Source: Marsupella aquatica
Taxonomy: Eukaryota; Marchantiophyta
DNA: 64,000 bases
Reading direction: 5' to 3'
Assembly (NCBI GenBank): GCA_973895155.1
Contig: OZ316896.1
Location: 20,398,001 to 20,462,000, forward strand
Shown one piece after another: positions 22,520 through 35,700 of the stretch. The notes under the pieces are model-generated. The model was not told the origin of the DNA, made no database searches, and saw only the letters and a list, made by a program, of their open reading frames with translations. A program made the translations under genes and the position numbers. Numbering within the stretch: position 1 is the first letter of the stretch; every line of letters begins with the position of its first letter.

Positions 22520-25500
22520 TGAGGATGATTGATTTTAGTAGCCTGGTGGCATTTTGCTTGCAACAGGTCCCTGTCATCAGGTAACAGCGTTTCTGGGGGC
22601 ATTTTGCCTCATATAAAGTTTTTCAGGCTGTCGTGCCTGGAATTTAATTTCCTCCTCCTTTCCCAAAACTGCCCATGTGTTTGTCCAGGCCACCGTTTTT
22701 GGAAGTCAACATTTTGTGCTGGGCCCAAAGTTTTTGTGCCGCCCCTCATATAGGGGTCCCGGTAACTGCACATTAAAGTATGACATATACAACAGCACCC
22801 CATACCATGATAAATCTGGTTATTTTCTTTAAATCAATGAACGCACATTGTGTATTATCCTATTTTGATGTGTGATTACCCGTAGGGTTCATATACTAGT
22901 TGAGGTTCTGCTTTTCCCAGGATGGTAATGGTCCCCAGTCACTTGAAGAAACTAGTTGGAAGTTAATTTACTCCCCATTTCCGGACACTGTGCACTTATT
23001 TCTCCAGCCTACCTTTTCTGGAATGTGAGAATTTTTGTGCTGGGCCCAAATGCTGCCCTCGTAGAGTAGATGGGCTTGCTTTTTCCAACGAAGGCAATGG
23101 TCCCTACTGTCATTTTAAGAAAGTAGTTGGGCTCCTGCTTTTTCCAAGCAAAATAATAGTCCCCACCGTCATTTTAATTAAGAAAGTAATTGGGGTTTCC
23201 CCCTTTATTGGGGTTTTGGCCTTAGTTTGGGACCCTAAGCATCCCTGTTTTTTGTTCCTTGCAGTTCCATGTATATATGTTATGCACTATGTTGCAAGGC
23301 TAAAGGAACAATGCAGCGGCATATTTTAAAGGTCTTTCCTTCTTGGCCAGAGCCAATTAGAATATGCTGAGAATTTTTGTCCTCCAATTTTCTAGCATTA
23401 AATTTTGATGTTTGATCTCCCTGGATTTAAAGATTTAAGGATAACCATTGGATTCTGGCTAATGAGTTTAAGGATAACCATTAGATTCTGGCTAAGGGGT
23501 ATGTGACTACAAATATTAGAAACTGACTAACCAAGACAAGAAGCTCAAATGTTCATAGATTCAATTTTGATGTTTGATTTCCCCAGATTTTAAGGATGAC
23601 CATTAGATTCTGTCTAATGGGTTTGTGACCACACATGTGAGAAAGTGGCTAATCAAGATAACAAGCCTACCTAATTTTTGCCAAAATTGGCTAATAGTTA
23701 GGGGTGAAATTTGGCTTGCACTTAGAAAATAGGCTGCACTGCAAGTCTTCACTCCAATGTTTTGCACCCTTCTCCAGATTATTTGCTGAACTTTGTTCTT
23801 TTGTTGTTATGAAGGCCCAAAAGTCACCCCAGACTGTATCCTCTGATGTGCCTTGTCTCCTATGTATTGTTAAAAGTGATGTCAAAACAAGAATGCATAC
23901 CTTATTATCATCAAGGATCAAGGAACAGTGTGCTTAACATGAACAAATAATTGACATTTTTGTAATGGCCTAAAGGGCATCTGACTGCTATTTTTCTGTT
24001 TTTCACCCATCACAGATAAATCTTCTGGATTTTCATGCTCATTTTATTTGAGTGAAACATTCAAGCAGTGTTTCCTCTCACATTCACGCCGACTGCCCTC
24101 TGGGGCTTAGGTAGCATGAAATATGACAAGGACAAATAAATTACAAACTTCATGGAGTTTAGTTTATAATTTGGAGGCTTCTGTCAGTACTTTACTAATG
24201 TGCCTGTAAGAGCTCCAAACGCTTCTCTTGACTATTTCATAGGTTTTTATAACAGCAACAAAGAATTTGAATTGACCCGCACTACCAGACCTGGTTGTAC
24301 TCCACGAATGAGAAGTTGAGCATTGAATTGAGGTGACAATATGTCTTTGAACAAAGAATACAATGTTTATTTTTATTTGAATCTAGAATTATAACGCCAT
24401 TATTTTCTCTATTAATCCAGTTTACCTGAATGTACAGTTGAGAATTCAGTTGAACTTCTTGCATTGTCCTCTCTCTTTTGTCATTTACTTCAGGGTTTAC
24501 AATTATTTGCCCTTTCTTTTATTCACTATTCATTTTTCATAGAAATCTTAAAGTTAACACTCCTTTTCATCTAAAGAAGTTACTTTCATTTTTCATTTCT
24601 TTCACTCAAAGACAATTGAATTTGTTAGCCCATTTGTTCACAATCAAAATACTTCTAGACAGTTACATTTTTTGACAATTTTACCTTTCATGCTCGGACT
24701 CTGATGGCCGAAGGGTAGTGCTCAATCTATTGTGACCAAAAACCTTTGGTCACGGGCCTTGTATTGGACATGGTGGCCCTTCAGTGTATCTCCATCCAAA
24801 GCAAAGCTGAGGGCTAGTTGCACACACTACAGTTAAAATTCCTGAGCCAATCGTATCAGGTCTGGAGATAAAGAAAAGGTGGCGGTGCACTTGCTCCACT
24901 CTTTTAGACCACCTCAAAGAGAAGGTCTAAGTGTTTGACAAAAAAACATACACACTTCAGGAGAAAAGGGACCCACAAGGGGCCCATGGGTAAATGAGTA
25001 GGAGTGGTATTTGTTTTGCATGAATGTGTCCCCAAGTTTATATAAAGTGAAGTGTGGCCAGCTCCCACATTTGAACTGCTAGGATTGCATCTCACATATG
25101 GAAAATAAAAAGGACTGTTTCCCCCAAGGTCTTGTAAAGCCCCCAACACCTTGCACGCCCTGAGTTCTTGTAAAGCTACAAAATACGTTACACTGTCGCT
25201 CTGTTCTTTTGCACCCAACTTGAGATGATATTGGAGGTGGCTCGATTAGCTGGCCTTTCTTGGCCCCTTTGTTGTCCCTCCTTGATTGGGTCTTTTGCAT
25301 GAGGGATCATGTCTCCCCTTTGGGCACCCTTTGTTTTTGGCAGAAAGGTGGCTTGATTAGCTTAGATACAAAATACGCTGCATTGCATGTCTTCCCTCCA
25401 TTCTTTGGCACCCATCTCGAGATGATGTTTGAGGTGGCTCGATCAGCTTAGCTAACGTAACCATTTCTGGTTTCTACTCCTGCTCCAAAACCTCTGCGGC
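22520..25500. repeat. Decayed repeat-rich intergenic region
   Basis: Several imperfect direct repeats are visible. Segments with GTGCTGGGCCCAAA preceded by a CTTTTCTGGAA- or TTTTGGAAGT-like word occur at about 22,690-22,745 and 22,990-23,060. Segments with TCCCCACYGTCATTTTAA occur at about 23,095-23,190. A unit with TTTTGATGTTTGAT, AAGGATAACCATT and GATTCTGGCTAA is repeated between 23,400 and 23,680. A GGCACCCATCTCGAGATGAT-like block recurs loosely at 25,205 and 25,410. No intact ORF is present. The block is probably an old, broken mobile element. Confidence 0.5.
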
Positions 25501-25739
25501 CCGCGTCCATTTTGTGCGCATTTGGATAGCTACTACCTCGACGCTGACCTTCAGCACCATGCTGCGTTGTCTACAAAGCCTAGAAACTCGAGCAAAACCT
25601 GCAGGACATGTCAAACTGTTGAAGTCTTCGATCAGCCTCATGCGAGCAAGACTTTGCTTTACACTAATGACCCTTCAGGGGCTGACTCCTTTTGTTCCTT
25701 TCGATCCTTTTCCCCGTTCAATGAGGAAGGGGAGAGCGG

Positions 25740-26324
25740 ACGGCTACTCACGATGACATATGGGATGTGGTGGCCGCCATTGCTCGTGATTTCGGGTATC
25801 ATGTTATGATGGAGCAATGGCATGTGTTACCACCCCGGGATGGTGTTCCAGACAGGCGTCGGGCTGATTTGGTTTTCTCTCGCGCTGGTGTTCGTGCCCT
25901 TGGGGATGTGGTTGTTGCTGACCCCACGAGTGGAGCCAATGTGGCGTCCACTGCCCATATCCAGGGTCATGCTGCTACGAGGGCTGCTCGCCTTAAAGAG
26001 GAGGCTTATGCTACGCGTTACCCGGGGGACCTTTTTTACCCATTTCTTGTGGAGGTCTTTGGAGCACTGCACCCGACTTTTGACCATTTCTTGCGCTCTT
26101 GTGTTGTTCATTATGTCAAGCGGTGGCCTTATCCCCCCGTCTCTGTTATCACAGCCTTTTTTAGACAGCGGGTGTCGATTGAGCTTCAGCGGGCACAGGC
26201 CTTCACTATCCTTCGTAGAGGAGAGGCGGTTGGAGTCCGGGCATCTAGGTGGATTCCCTTGCTTGACCCCCCTATGCAGTTCACAATAGAGCTTTATCAG
26301 GCCCTTCAATTTGTAGCTGGGTAG
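25740..26324 (+). pseudogene. C-terminal remnant of a retrotransposon (RT-associated) ORF
   Basis: An open frame from about 25,753 to the stop at 26,324 reads THDDIWDVVAAIARDFG, then RRADLVFSRAG, LGDVVVADPT, a K-x-x-x-Y stretch, FYPFLVEVFG and RVSIELQRAQAFTIL. This resembles the region downstream of the reverse transcriptase in non-LTR retrotransposon ORF2 proteins. The upstream part (25,510-25,750) is open in other frames, suggesting frameshifts, and no reverse transcriptase core is present. It is therefore a truncated 3' end. Assignment is by general resemblance only. Confidence 0.5.
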
Positions 26325-26704
26325 ACTTTAGGTTAGTGTGTCCTTTGTTTTCCTTGGGCTGGGCTTGTGCCCGGTTTTTCTTGTTTTCCCTTGATTGGGT
26401 TTTTTGGCGTGTGGTATCCTTTCTCCCGGTTCAGCGCCCCTGCTTTTTGTTATATATTGGAGAAACCTCCCGTGTGAGTCCATTGACGGACCAAAACAAG
26501 AAACGGGGCTGCTCAAAATAAGGCTCCAAGGAGTCCCGCGTGGGGTCCCGCAGGGCTATAGACTCTGCCCTCCAAGAAGACTTGGCTAAGCCCACGTAAT
26601 CAAAATTTGAAATTCAAAGGATTCACAATGAGGGTTCCTCTCCGCATTGCATTGCGCTAACTCCACTTACAAAGCTCGCAGGACTTCAAGCAAGCAGCTG
26701 CAAT

Positions 26705-29700
26705 ATGGAGCCCATCACCATTCACAACTTCATTTCCGCAGCAGATGTTGAGAGCAGTAGCACAGATTTCTGTAAAGAGGACGCCGGTGATTCTTCCTCT
26801 CCCATCGACATGCCTTCCAACACTCCGAGGTCGAATGCAGGAGCTCCGATGGGTGCTTTTGTTCCTCCACGCCCAACTGTCGTAGGTGCTGCTGCACAAG
26901 GTATGGGGATGTCACAGGGGCAACAATCGATTCCGTTTTCCATGTGTAACACGCAAATATAGGAGCAGGGCAGACTGGACGAGCTCCAATCAATCATCTC
27001 CAACCAGGACGTTGCCCTAGTTCAAGAGTACCTGTTGATCGAGGCACAAAGCTCAAGCATGAAGATTACGCAAAAATTCTGGATTACATTGAGGTCAGGG
27101 AGAATTTCAACGCCATACACGGGGCTGGGAAGAAGACCAGGATTGGTGGCCGATACCAGTCCAAGAAGTCCACATTTACAAGCATGGCAGCAGTCCTAGC
27201 AGAGTATGGTTTCCCAATCATGGATGGACAGAATCTGAGCAAGAGATTTGGGAGATATGTTGACATGTATAGGAAGGCTTTGGAAGTGAAGAACTCTAGC
27301 GGTGGAGGATTGATAGAAGAGGAGTTTCAAACTGGTATGACGATTCAAGGGAAACTGGAGAAGATGTGCCCCCATTTTGACAGAATGCACATGATTTATG
27401 GAGAACGTGCGAACGTGGCAACACCAGGTAGTTTCAACCAGGGATTTCGCAATTCTGGGCTGATCATTCTTGAGGACACTACTGAAGATGCTACAGACAA
27501 CATTGACAGTGAATGGAACGATTCTGAGCCCCATGATTATGAAGCTACACACATACTCACAGGTATTAATCAACAACAAAGAGCTAGTCTTTTCTAAATT
27601 TATCACCCTATTCATTAAAACTGGAATTTCTCTAGTCCAAAAGTTGACGTTTAAATCTATTATTTTACACCCCAAAATTCTATAACTTTGTCCCCAAAAT
27701 CATACATTTTCGTGGCCAAATGTACACTTTTTAAAGTCTAAATTTACAATTGTAATGCTCAAATTATTAAATAACTAAGTTATTAATTATAAATATAAAC
27801 AGATAAAAATACAGAATAAGACAATATTAGTTTGACAATACAATAAATTCAAATGATAACATTAAAAATGACACACTCTAACCAAGGGTCATGAACACGG
27901 AACTCCAGGAAAACAAGTGATGTATTATAAAAAATTATAAAACCTATTTTTACAGGGTCGAGATCACGTTGACCCCTATGTAGGGTCCAGATGGTTCTGA
28001 CCGGTTGTTGAATGCATATCTGTAAAAATCTATATGGTGACCATCTCGACCCAAATGGAGGGTTCACATAATTTTGACCCGTTGTTGAATGTATATCTTT
28101 AACTTACTATTCTTTCTGTACAGGGTTAAGCCCCGAATAGACTAACCTTTTTATGAGTATATATCTATAAGTAAAACCCTATTTCTTCAGTAGAGGGTTA
28201 AGAACATTTAGACCCAAATGGATGTTACGGTAAGCTTCACGCTTTCTTGCAAACATATACCCCTAACTAATAATCAGTGTTTGGTGTAGGGTCGAGATCA
28301 TCTAGACCCAAATCTCATGATCCTCCTCCCCGCAAAATTCGTTTGAGCAAGTAAATCTAGACCCTGACGGGTCATATTTCATATCGTGATTGCAGAAATC
28401 TAGAGGATTTCTATTCCAAAACTTAGTCGTGAGGTCTCTAGTCCTCAGAACTTCCGAAACAAATGCCAGATGATCGTCTCTATAGGGTCATGTATACTGA
28501 TCCCCAATTAATATCCTTATAAGGTCCTCGATCGCCTCCTCCGTCAATTCCTCAATTGGTGGCAATTGTTGCACTTCATTCTTGATGTCCCAGGGAATTT
28601 CGTCCGCTGTAACATCCAAGACTGTATGGATAACATTGGGAACCCATACCATACTACCCCACCTCTCCGACAACAGAGCATAAATGGCAGCCTGTTGATC
28701 CCTGTCCGATAAAACATTGATCATAGACCACTTTGGGTGATTGATAAATAGGTAGTGTTGAAGATTGAAGGCATGATACAATTTCCTCAGCAGAGGCCAC
28801 AGTATTTTGGGAAAGAACGTATCATCCGTGGAGTGATGCAAAAATGAAGAAGGGAACAACCCACAATTCTCTGGATTTGCAAACGCCTTCATTGGAGAGT
28901 CATCAAGGAGGAGTGTATTAGTCTCATCGTATAATAAACCATAACGTTTCCAAACAACCCTCAAATCCTTCAAAAGAATATTTGCCTTTCCTTCGGTGAC
29001 GTCAGGCCTCTGGATTCCAGTGTCAAATGTATCTTCTTGCGTCAGAATAAACTTGAATTGCTCCTGCTCTTCTTGAGTGAAGATCAAATGAATCATTTCA
29101 TTTGCCCTGGGCTTTCTCGCACAAGTCCAGATGGCAACATCAAATATAGCAAAAGTTGTGATTAAGAACTCGTGAAGATGGGGACGCTCAACATACATAA
29201 AGTTAAATCCTCCACGTCTCCCCCAATGAACACCCTTGACACTTGTGGCACTTCGGCGCGGTCCAGGACTCGGAGTTCTAACAGAATCCCAACACATTTT
29301 GTTGAGGTCAAGAATCAATAGCTTCCGTCTGATTGGACCGTGAAGTGGAGGCAAGGGTCCTGCAAACAAGAGACACCTATATTAGAATTGTGTGAGACAG
29401 AATAAAGGTAGGCTAGAGATGATCTCGAGCATGAAAAGTAAATTAACAACAGTGCGAGACAAACCTGCAATTGGCTGAAGGGCAGATGTCAAAGAATGTG
29501 GAAAGCTTCGGAGACTATTGTCGACGCAATCCACAACTGGTAATGGCCCGCCTATCTCTGTGAAGGTAGACATAATAATTTAGATGGCTGAATTTGAGGA
29601 CTGAAGGTAGCTTGGGTTTCAACGTCACTTGCTGAAAGACCCAAATTCATCTAGAAGGTTATCTCCTAATTGGTTTTGGATGTCCAAATTGATCCCTCCA

Positions 29701-32700
29701 GGAAGCGTTTCAACAAGAGCTGGCTCAGACCAAACTGGCACTAATTTGAACTTATTTTTCCTATAATCCCTAGAACGCATAATCTTCTCAGCCTGATCTA
29801 CATTGACTTGTTTGCCTTTTGATGGACCATGAATCCACACATAATGAGTAGCATTAGCTTTGAGAGATTTGTAGCCAGTTCTACCGATTTCAACACCAGG
29901 TTTCCTAACAAAAGGAAGAATTACGGGGCTTCCAGTAGAAGAATCTGTGAAAACAAGCTTATCCTCTGAAGCGCAAAACATTTGGTCCAAGGGAGAGGAC
30001 GATGCACCTGCCTCATCCTGAGGGGAGTTGTGGCAGGGGAGCGACAAGCTTTCTTGGTTGAAAGGATGTCATCGAGTCGAGGTGGGCTAGGAATTGGGTG
30101 GCTGGCAGCATCCTACAAGGTGGTTTCCCAACCAACATCCAAGTTCGAAAACTGCTGCTCACGTTGTGCATCCTCTACATGAAACGTGTCCACCGAAGAA
30201 GGTACACCAGGAAGCTCGAGATCATCTCGACCATCATTTACCTCATTAAATTCGGGCAATATTTCACCCTCCTCTTCCATGTAGCTTGGGATTTTGGGAC
30301 CCTCTGTTTTGCGATGCTCCAAATTCTCCGCAAAAACTTCCTCGGAAACACTCTCCTCAACTGGAGCTGGATCCGAGGCCACTTCTTCCAAAACAGTAAG
30401 GGGACCGGCTTCAATGGCCTCAGATGGCAACGACCCTGGGGGTGGAATATATAAAACATGGCGGTTGTCATGGAGGAGCCGCGCATAAGCTTTGATGAAT
30501 TCCATCTCTTGAGCTGTGTCAGAATAAACAAAACAATCCCGACCAACAATGACGCAAGCTTTGAGGGTCTGCCCTCCGGAGAAGAAGTCAAGCACTGTGT
30601 GACCAGTGCTGGAGAAATAATCAACAAGACGCTTTGTCATTCGTATAGGTTTAGCTCTGGGGTTTACAAAGCCCCCTCTCCTACCGACCATCTCATAAGA
30701 CGGGGCCATCTTCTCCAATACTTTGACATCAACTCCAACTTCATCCTGCTTCTCTTTCCCTCTTTGTTGATCCTTGCTTTTCCCAGCGGAAGACCTCATC
30801 GGTAAGACGGTGAAGTCTTTGTCGTACTTAGCACTGTAATTCCAGAATGCATAAAAATTGTCAAAGAAAATTTGGGACCAGTCAGGCTCTTCGTCACAAC
30901 AAACTCCCCCAAAAATGATAGTGTCCCGTGCTCCTATGAGAAAGTCACCTTCCTCCTTGGGTACATCTTCACGGTAGTAACTACCGTACTCGAGCTTAGT
31001 GTGGACTTTCTTCTCATGACGGAACTTCTCAAAGGCACTCTGAATCTGGCCTATTAAAGGGCCTTGACGAACAAAAATTATTGCCAAAAACTCGGTTGAG
31101 TTAGACATCTCCAGACAATATTCCAACAAGACAAAAATCTCAGCATCTGTCCACTGACGTTGTCGAATACGACCAAAGTTGACAACGGCAAGTGCGCACA
31201 TATTATGAAAGGGTCCAACTGATTCCGGCTTCATCGTCCTCATAAGATTGTCGCTTAAAAAACTGTGATAAGGAGTATCCACCATAGTAGGAGTCCCACC
31301 AAACGTCTTGCAGTATATCTGCTCAAGCTTCACAATGAGACTTTGCGGAAATGGTTCTTTGGCCCTATTTCTCTTTAGGAGATTGGACAGCCAAACCTCA
31401 CCAGCGAGCTGTCTCAGTTTTGGCAATTCGCCGCGATCTAAAAATGCTGGCAAAAATTGAGTTAGCTCAAACCAAGTAAGTGAATCGGAAAAATGTTCGA
31501 GATACTTTAAAATGTAGTACTCCATGATTTTTGCCCTCAGCTTTGTCATGACTTTAAACGTATGGGCCATGTCACTCATTGATTGAACATCAGATTTGTT
31601 CGTCGGGTCTTTCTTCAATAGAACCTTCTGATGATGAACTGCAGTGAACACCTTTAGAATGTCCTCACTACTGAGGTCCCCTTCAAAGCATCTAAACAAT
31701 GCCGGTGTAATCATTTTCATTGTCCGGCTTTTCCCGTTCGTTTTTGAACCTAACTCACCAAGTCCATCAGGAAGAAGCCCCTTGACCCAATCGATGCACA
31801 TTAGTCTCCAAGATTGGAACAGTTTCTCTTCCGAAAACAACAACCAAAAAATATTCCTCAGGTCGGATTTTCCAGTCGTTATTTTGGCCAAAGCCATGAA
31901 ATCCTGATCCAAAGATAACAGTGAAAATATGAGGCTCGAGACGATCTAGAGGTAGAAGAAACTATGTTGAAATTTATTGAAAAAGACTTGAATACATAAA
32001 CTTGACCTCGAGGCTCGAGACAATCTCGAGCTAGAAGTGGATTTGAGTTTGAATATACCTGGAACTTTTGATGATCCGTTAGTCTATTGGACCCAATCAC
32101 GGGTCTCTCGGGACGGCCACACTCGTCAAACTGTCGACGGGCATGGACCATAGTATCAAGAAAATAGGACTCATACTCCATCATCTTGTTAACTGCATTT
32201 GCCCTTTGTGAGTGTTGAGCAAGTATTGTTCTTGGAGTTTTGTCCGAAAGAATTCGTGACTTTCAAAGCTGAAGACTCTTGGCGACCTCCTTCAACTTTG
32301 CATCGCTCTTAGACCAACCAATGATCCAAACTGCTGCCTTGGCCGAGTGTTGTCCACTAATTGCAAGGAATTGCACCTTCTTATTCTTAACACCCCACTC
32401 GAACTCCTTTCGATCCTCAGGAGTATTATCATAATGGAGCAACTGCGAACTCTCTCTTGAATACGGAATTAAATCCGCCACAGCTGGTACAATTCCAGGG
32501 TTTCTAACCATGGATTTTGCGATCTCCATGGCCACTACTACATATTGGCCCCTTTTGCGAAGCTTTTTTTTGACGCCGGGATGGTCTTGCGATGTCATCA
32601 ACTTCAGATATTTTGTGATCAAACACGCATCACAATAAACCATGCTCACAGGTTCGCAACATGGTGTTGCAAAGCTAAATACCTCGCAATTTGTTTGCGA

Positions 32701-35700
32701 TCGGATTGAATTCGCAACTCTTTCAGATACTATTCATCTCGCAAAGTATTTGTGGATCCACGACCATCGCGACTGCATTTGGATCTCTTTTGTTTCATAA
32801 TTTAGCGATAATAATGTACTCAAATATATATTGTGAACCTATTAGCTTCGCACAATATTGTGAAGCATAAATAGTCGCAAGTTACCGAATCCAGTTGATT
32901 CGCAAAGTTGAGAACACATTGGCATCACAATTACCGATGGTGTGTTATTCACAAAGTGTTCAGAAGTTGCTTCTTGACAAGCTTGAAAATGTTTTGCAAA
33001 GAGAGTTGTTTGAAAATTTTGTAGAATGGAAATGTTTGAGAGAGTTTCTTTACAAGATGGAGAATGCATGTGTTTAGGTTACAGCTAGGGTTTTCAAAAA
33101 GGTGGCATGCATGAGGATAGCTTTGGAAACGGCTAAGGTTGCATATATAACAGTGAGATGAAATTTCAAAGTCCAATTAAGTGTTTGTAAAACAAAAGAA
33201 GAAAAGTAATATGTTAATATAAATAAAACCATGATAGTTAGTTTAGGGTCAAATTCTGGGCCCACAACAAGTTTTACTACTAGTGCATCAAACCTGGTCC
33301 TCATCCTCGCCTCCATTTGACACAATAATAACGTCAGGTTTTTCCGAGATAATGGAACGGGACCGTGGCACATACGGTATAACAACTGACCACTCTAGGT
33401 CTGGTGGGTACGGAATATAGAAACACTGCTCAAGGTGACTTGGGAATGTAAATGGTTCAGATGTTTGCCAATGAGATGGTTGAAAGCTAGTTGTTGATGT
33501 CTTCAGTCGAGTAAACCCACACTCATCAAGAAGTACCGTGCGATTATCACCAACCAGGTGAATTTTGAACCACTTACACTTGAAGACATACTCTTCAAAT
33601 TTGGAATCGGCATCATAGGATATGATCAAGATCTCCTCAATCTTCCCATAGTGAGGCACCACATCTCTGATCACATTAGTGTCATGACGGCTACTTTGTG
33701 AATCTTGCATGAACTGCCCTTGAACTCCACAATCAAAAGTTCTTCCCCTTTTCTCATCAAGGTCAGAAATCCTGAAATGCCTCCCTTGTGTCCACATTGC
33801 TGTTCTGGTTTGAACAAGTCTTAAAGGACCATGAACAATTGTTCGAACCTCAGGAGTCATATCTGGAAAATGTGATACATTCTCACCTTGGGCCACCATA
33901 GCATCCAACTGAAGTACTTTCTCCTTCATATACTCAAGGAACTTTGGAAAGATCCTTGGGCGACGACTTTCCCTCTTTGCATCTTCATAAAACTCTCTCC
34001 AATCTTCCATCACATTGCTGTTACTCAACATGAAAGTACTAACCTGTGTCAACTCCACTGCGGTTAGTAAGCGTGTTTTTTTTGCACCTGTTAAACGGTC
34101 CTCCTCCACTTCCCTCTCTTCCATCCAAGTGCGTGGAAAACTAGGATCAATGGTAGCTAAGATGTTACTACAATAAAACATACTCTCAGCTGCCAAGTAT
34201 CCGGTTGCCATGCTCCCCTCCACTCGTGCACGGTTCCGTACATAAGCCTTTAACACGGCCATATACCTTTCCAGCCAATACATCCACCTACAATGCACCG
34301 GACCGGCAATGGCAACCTCCCTCACAAGATGAACGAGAAGATGCACCTGACAATCAAAGAAGGAAGGAGGGAGGGCCTTCTCCAACTTGCATACCACCTC
34401 TGCTGCCAATACCTCCATCCGTGGTATCTCTTCTTCATATATTTCCTTTGAGCATATCCATCTCAACAAAGTGCCTAGTGACCAAAGGGCGTCTTGCACT
34501 TCTTCACTCCCCAAACCTATGATTGCCACAGGAAGTATATGTTGTAGTAAACGATGATAGTCATGTGTCTTGAGATACATTGGCCATTTATGACTGTCCT
34601 CCATCCCAAAAGCCTTACGTAGATTGGCACCATAGCCTGTAGGAAACCGCATTTGCCCTATGCGTTGTCGAAACTCTCTTCTTTCACCAACACTCAAAAC
34701 CCATGGAGCTGAAGGACGATGTTCCATCCCTGTGGATTCATCAACTGTTATCCATACATCTGGATGTCGTTCTAGATCCTGGCATGCCTCCCTAAAATTA
34801 ATGTTCTTTTCCCCATAAAAGTGCTTGATCAAAGCCTTCCCAACATTTCCCTCTATATGCATGGGGTCTAACAAGTGATGAATCTTCAACTCAGGCCAAT
34901 AGGGCAAAGTGGCCAGTATACCCCACCTTGTCAATCCACTACCATCAAATCCCATGGCATCTTCAGGGTCTGCCACCCTATCAGCTATGGACTTCCAATA
35001 CGAAAATATTGTGCGGTCAGGTATCTCACGCTCATCACCATTGATCATGTCAAAGTCTGAAAACAAAAGGGGGTCAGACCTCATGTGATGCCCAAGTGGA
35101 AGAAACTTGGTATGACCAAGGTAGATTATCTTGTGCAGCCATTTTGAGTACTTGGTCATATCGTGAAGGCTTGGACCACAAGTGGAGCATGCCTTGTACC
35201 CTTGAGTTTGGAACCCAGAAACAAACCCAAACCCTGCTCACAAAATAACATTCTCAATTAGAGTCAAAGGAATTGAAAAGTTCATGTACATAGAATTAAA
35301 GAGGGACTTCCTTCCAAACAAACTTGATCTCCAATACATGAAAAAAATACAAATCCATACCACTCACCTGGATAGTCATGCATGGTCCACATAATGATTC
35401 CCTTCAATTGGAAGACACGTGGTAACCCTCCTGTAGTTGTCCGACCATCATATGCCCATACACCCCCCCATAATTTATGGAGTTCCCCAACCAAGAGCGC
35501 CAAGTAGGTGTCCATGTTTTTTACCTTAGATGGACCTGGGATAATCAATGATAGCAATAAGAATCCCTTTTTCATGGACAACCATGGGGGAAGGTTGTAA
35601 TTCATAACAACCACCGGCCAAACCGAAGTAGGGCGCCCTTTCCCTCCAAGGGAGTGTGGGCTTACCCCATCTGATGCCAACCCCAACCTCACATGACGAG

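Noticed and set aside
25395-25445. Member of the CTCGAGATGATC palindrome family
   Set aside because: Only the left half CTCGAGATGAT is present, and the right side does not pair; likely chance outside the element.
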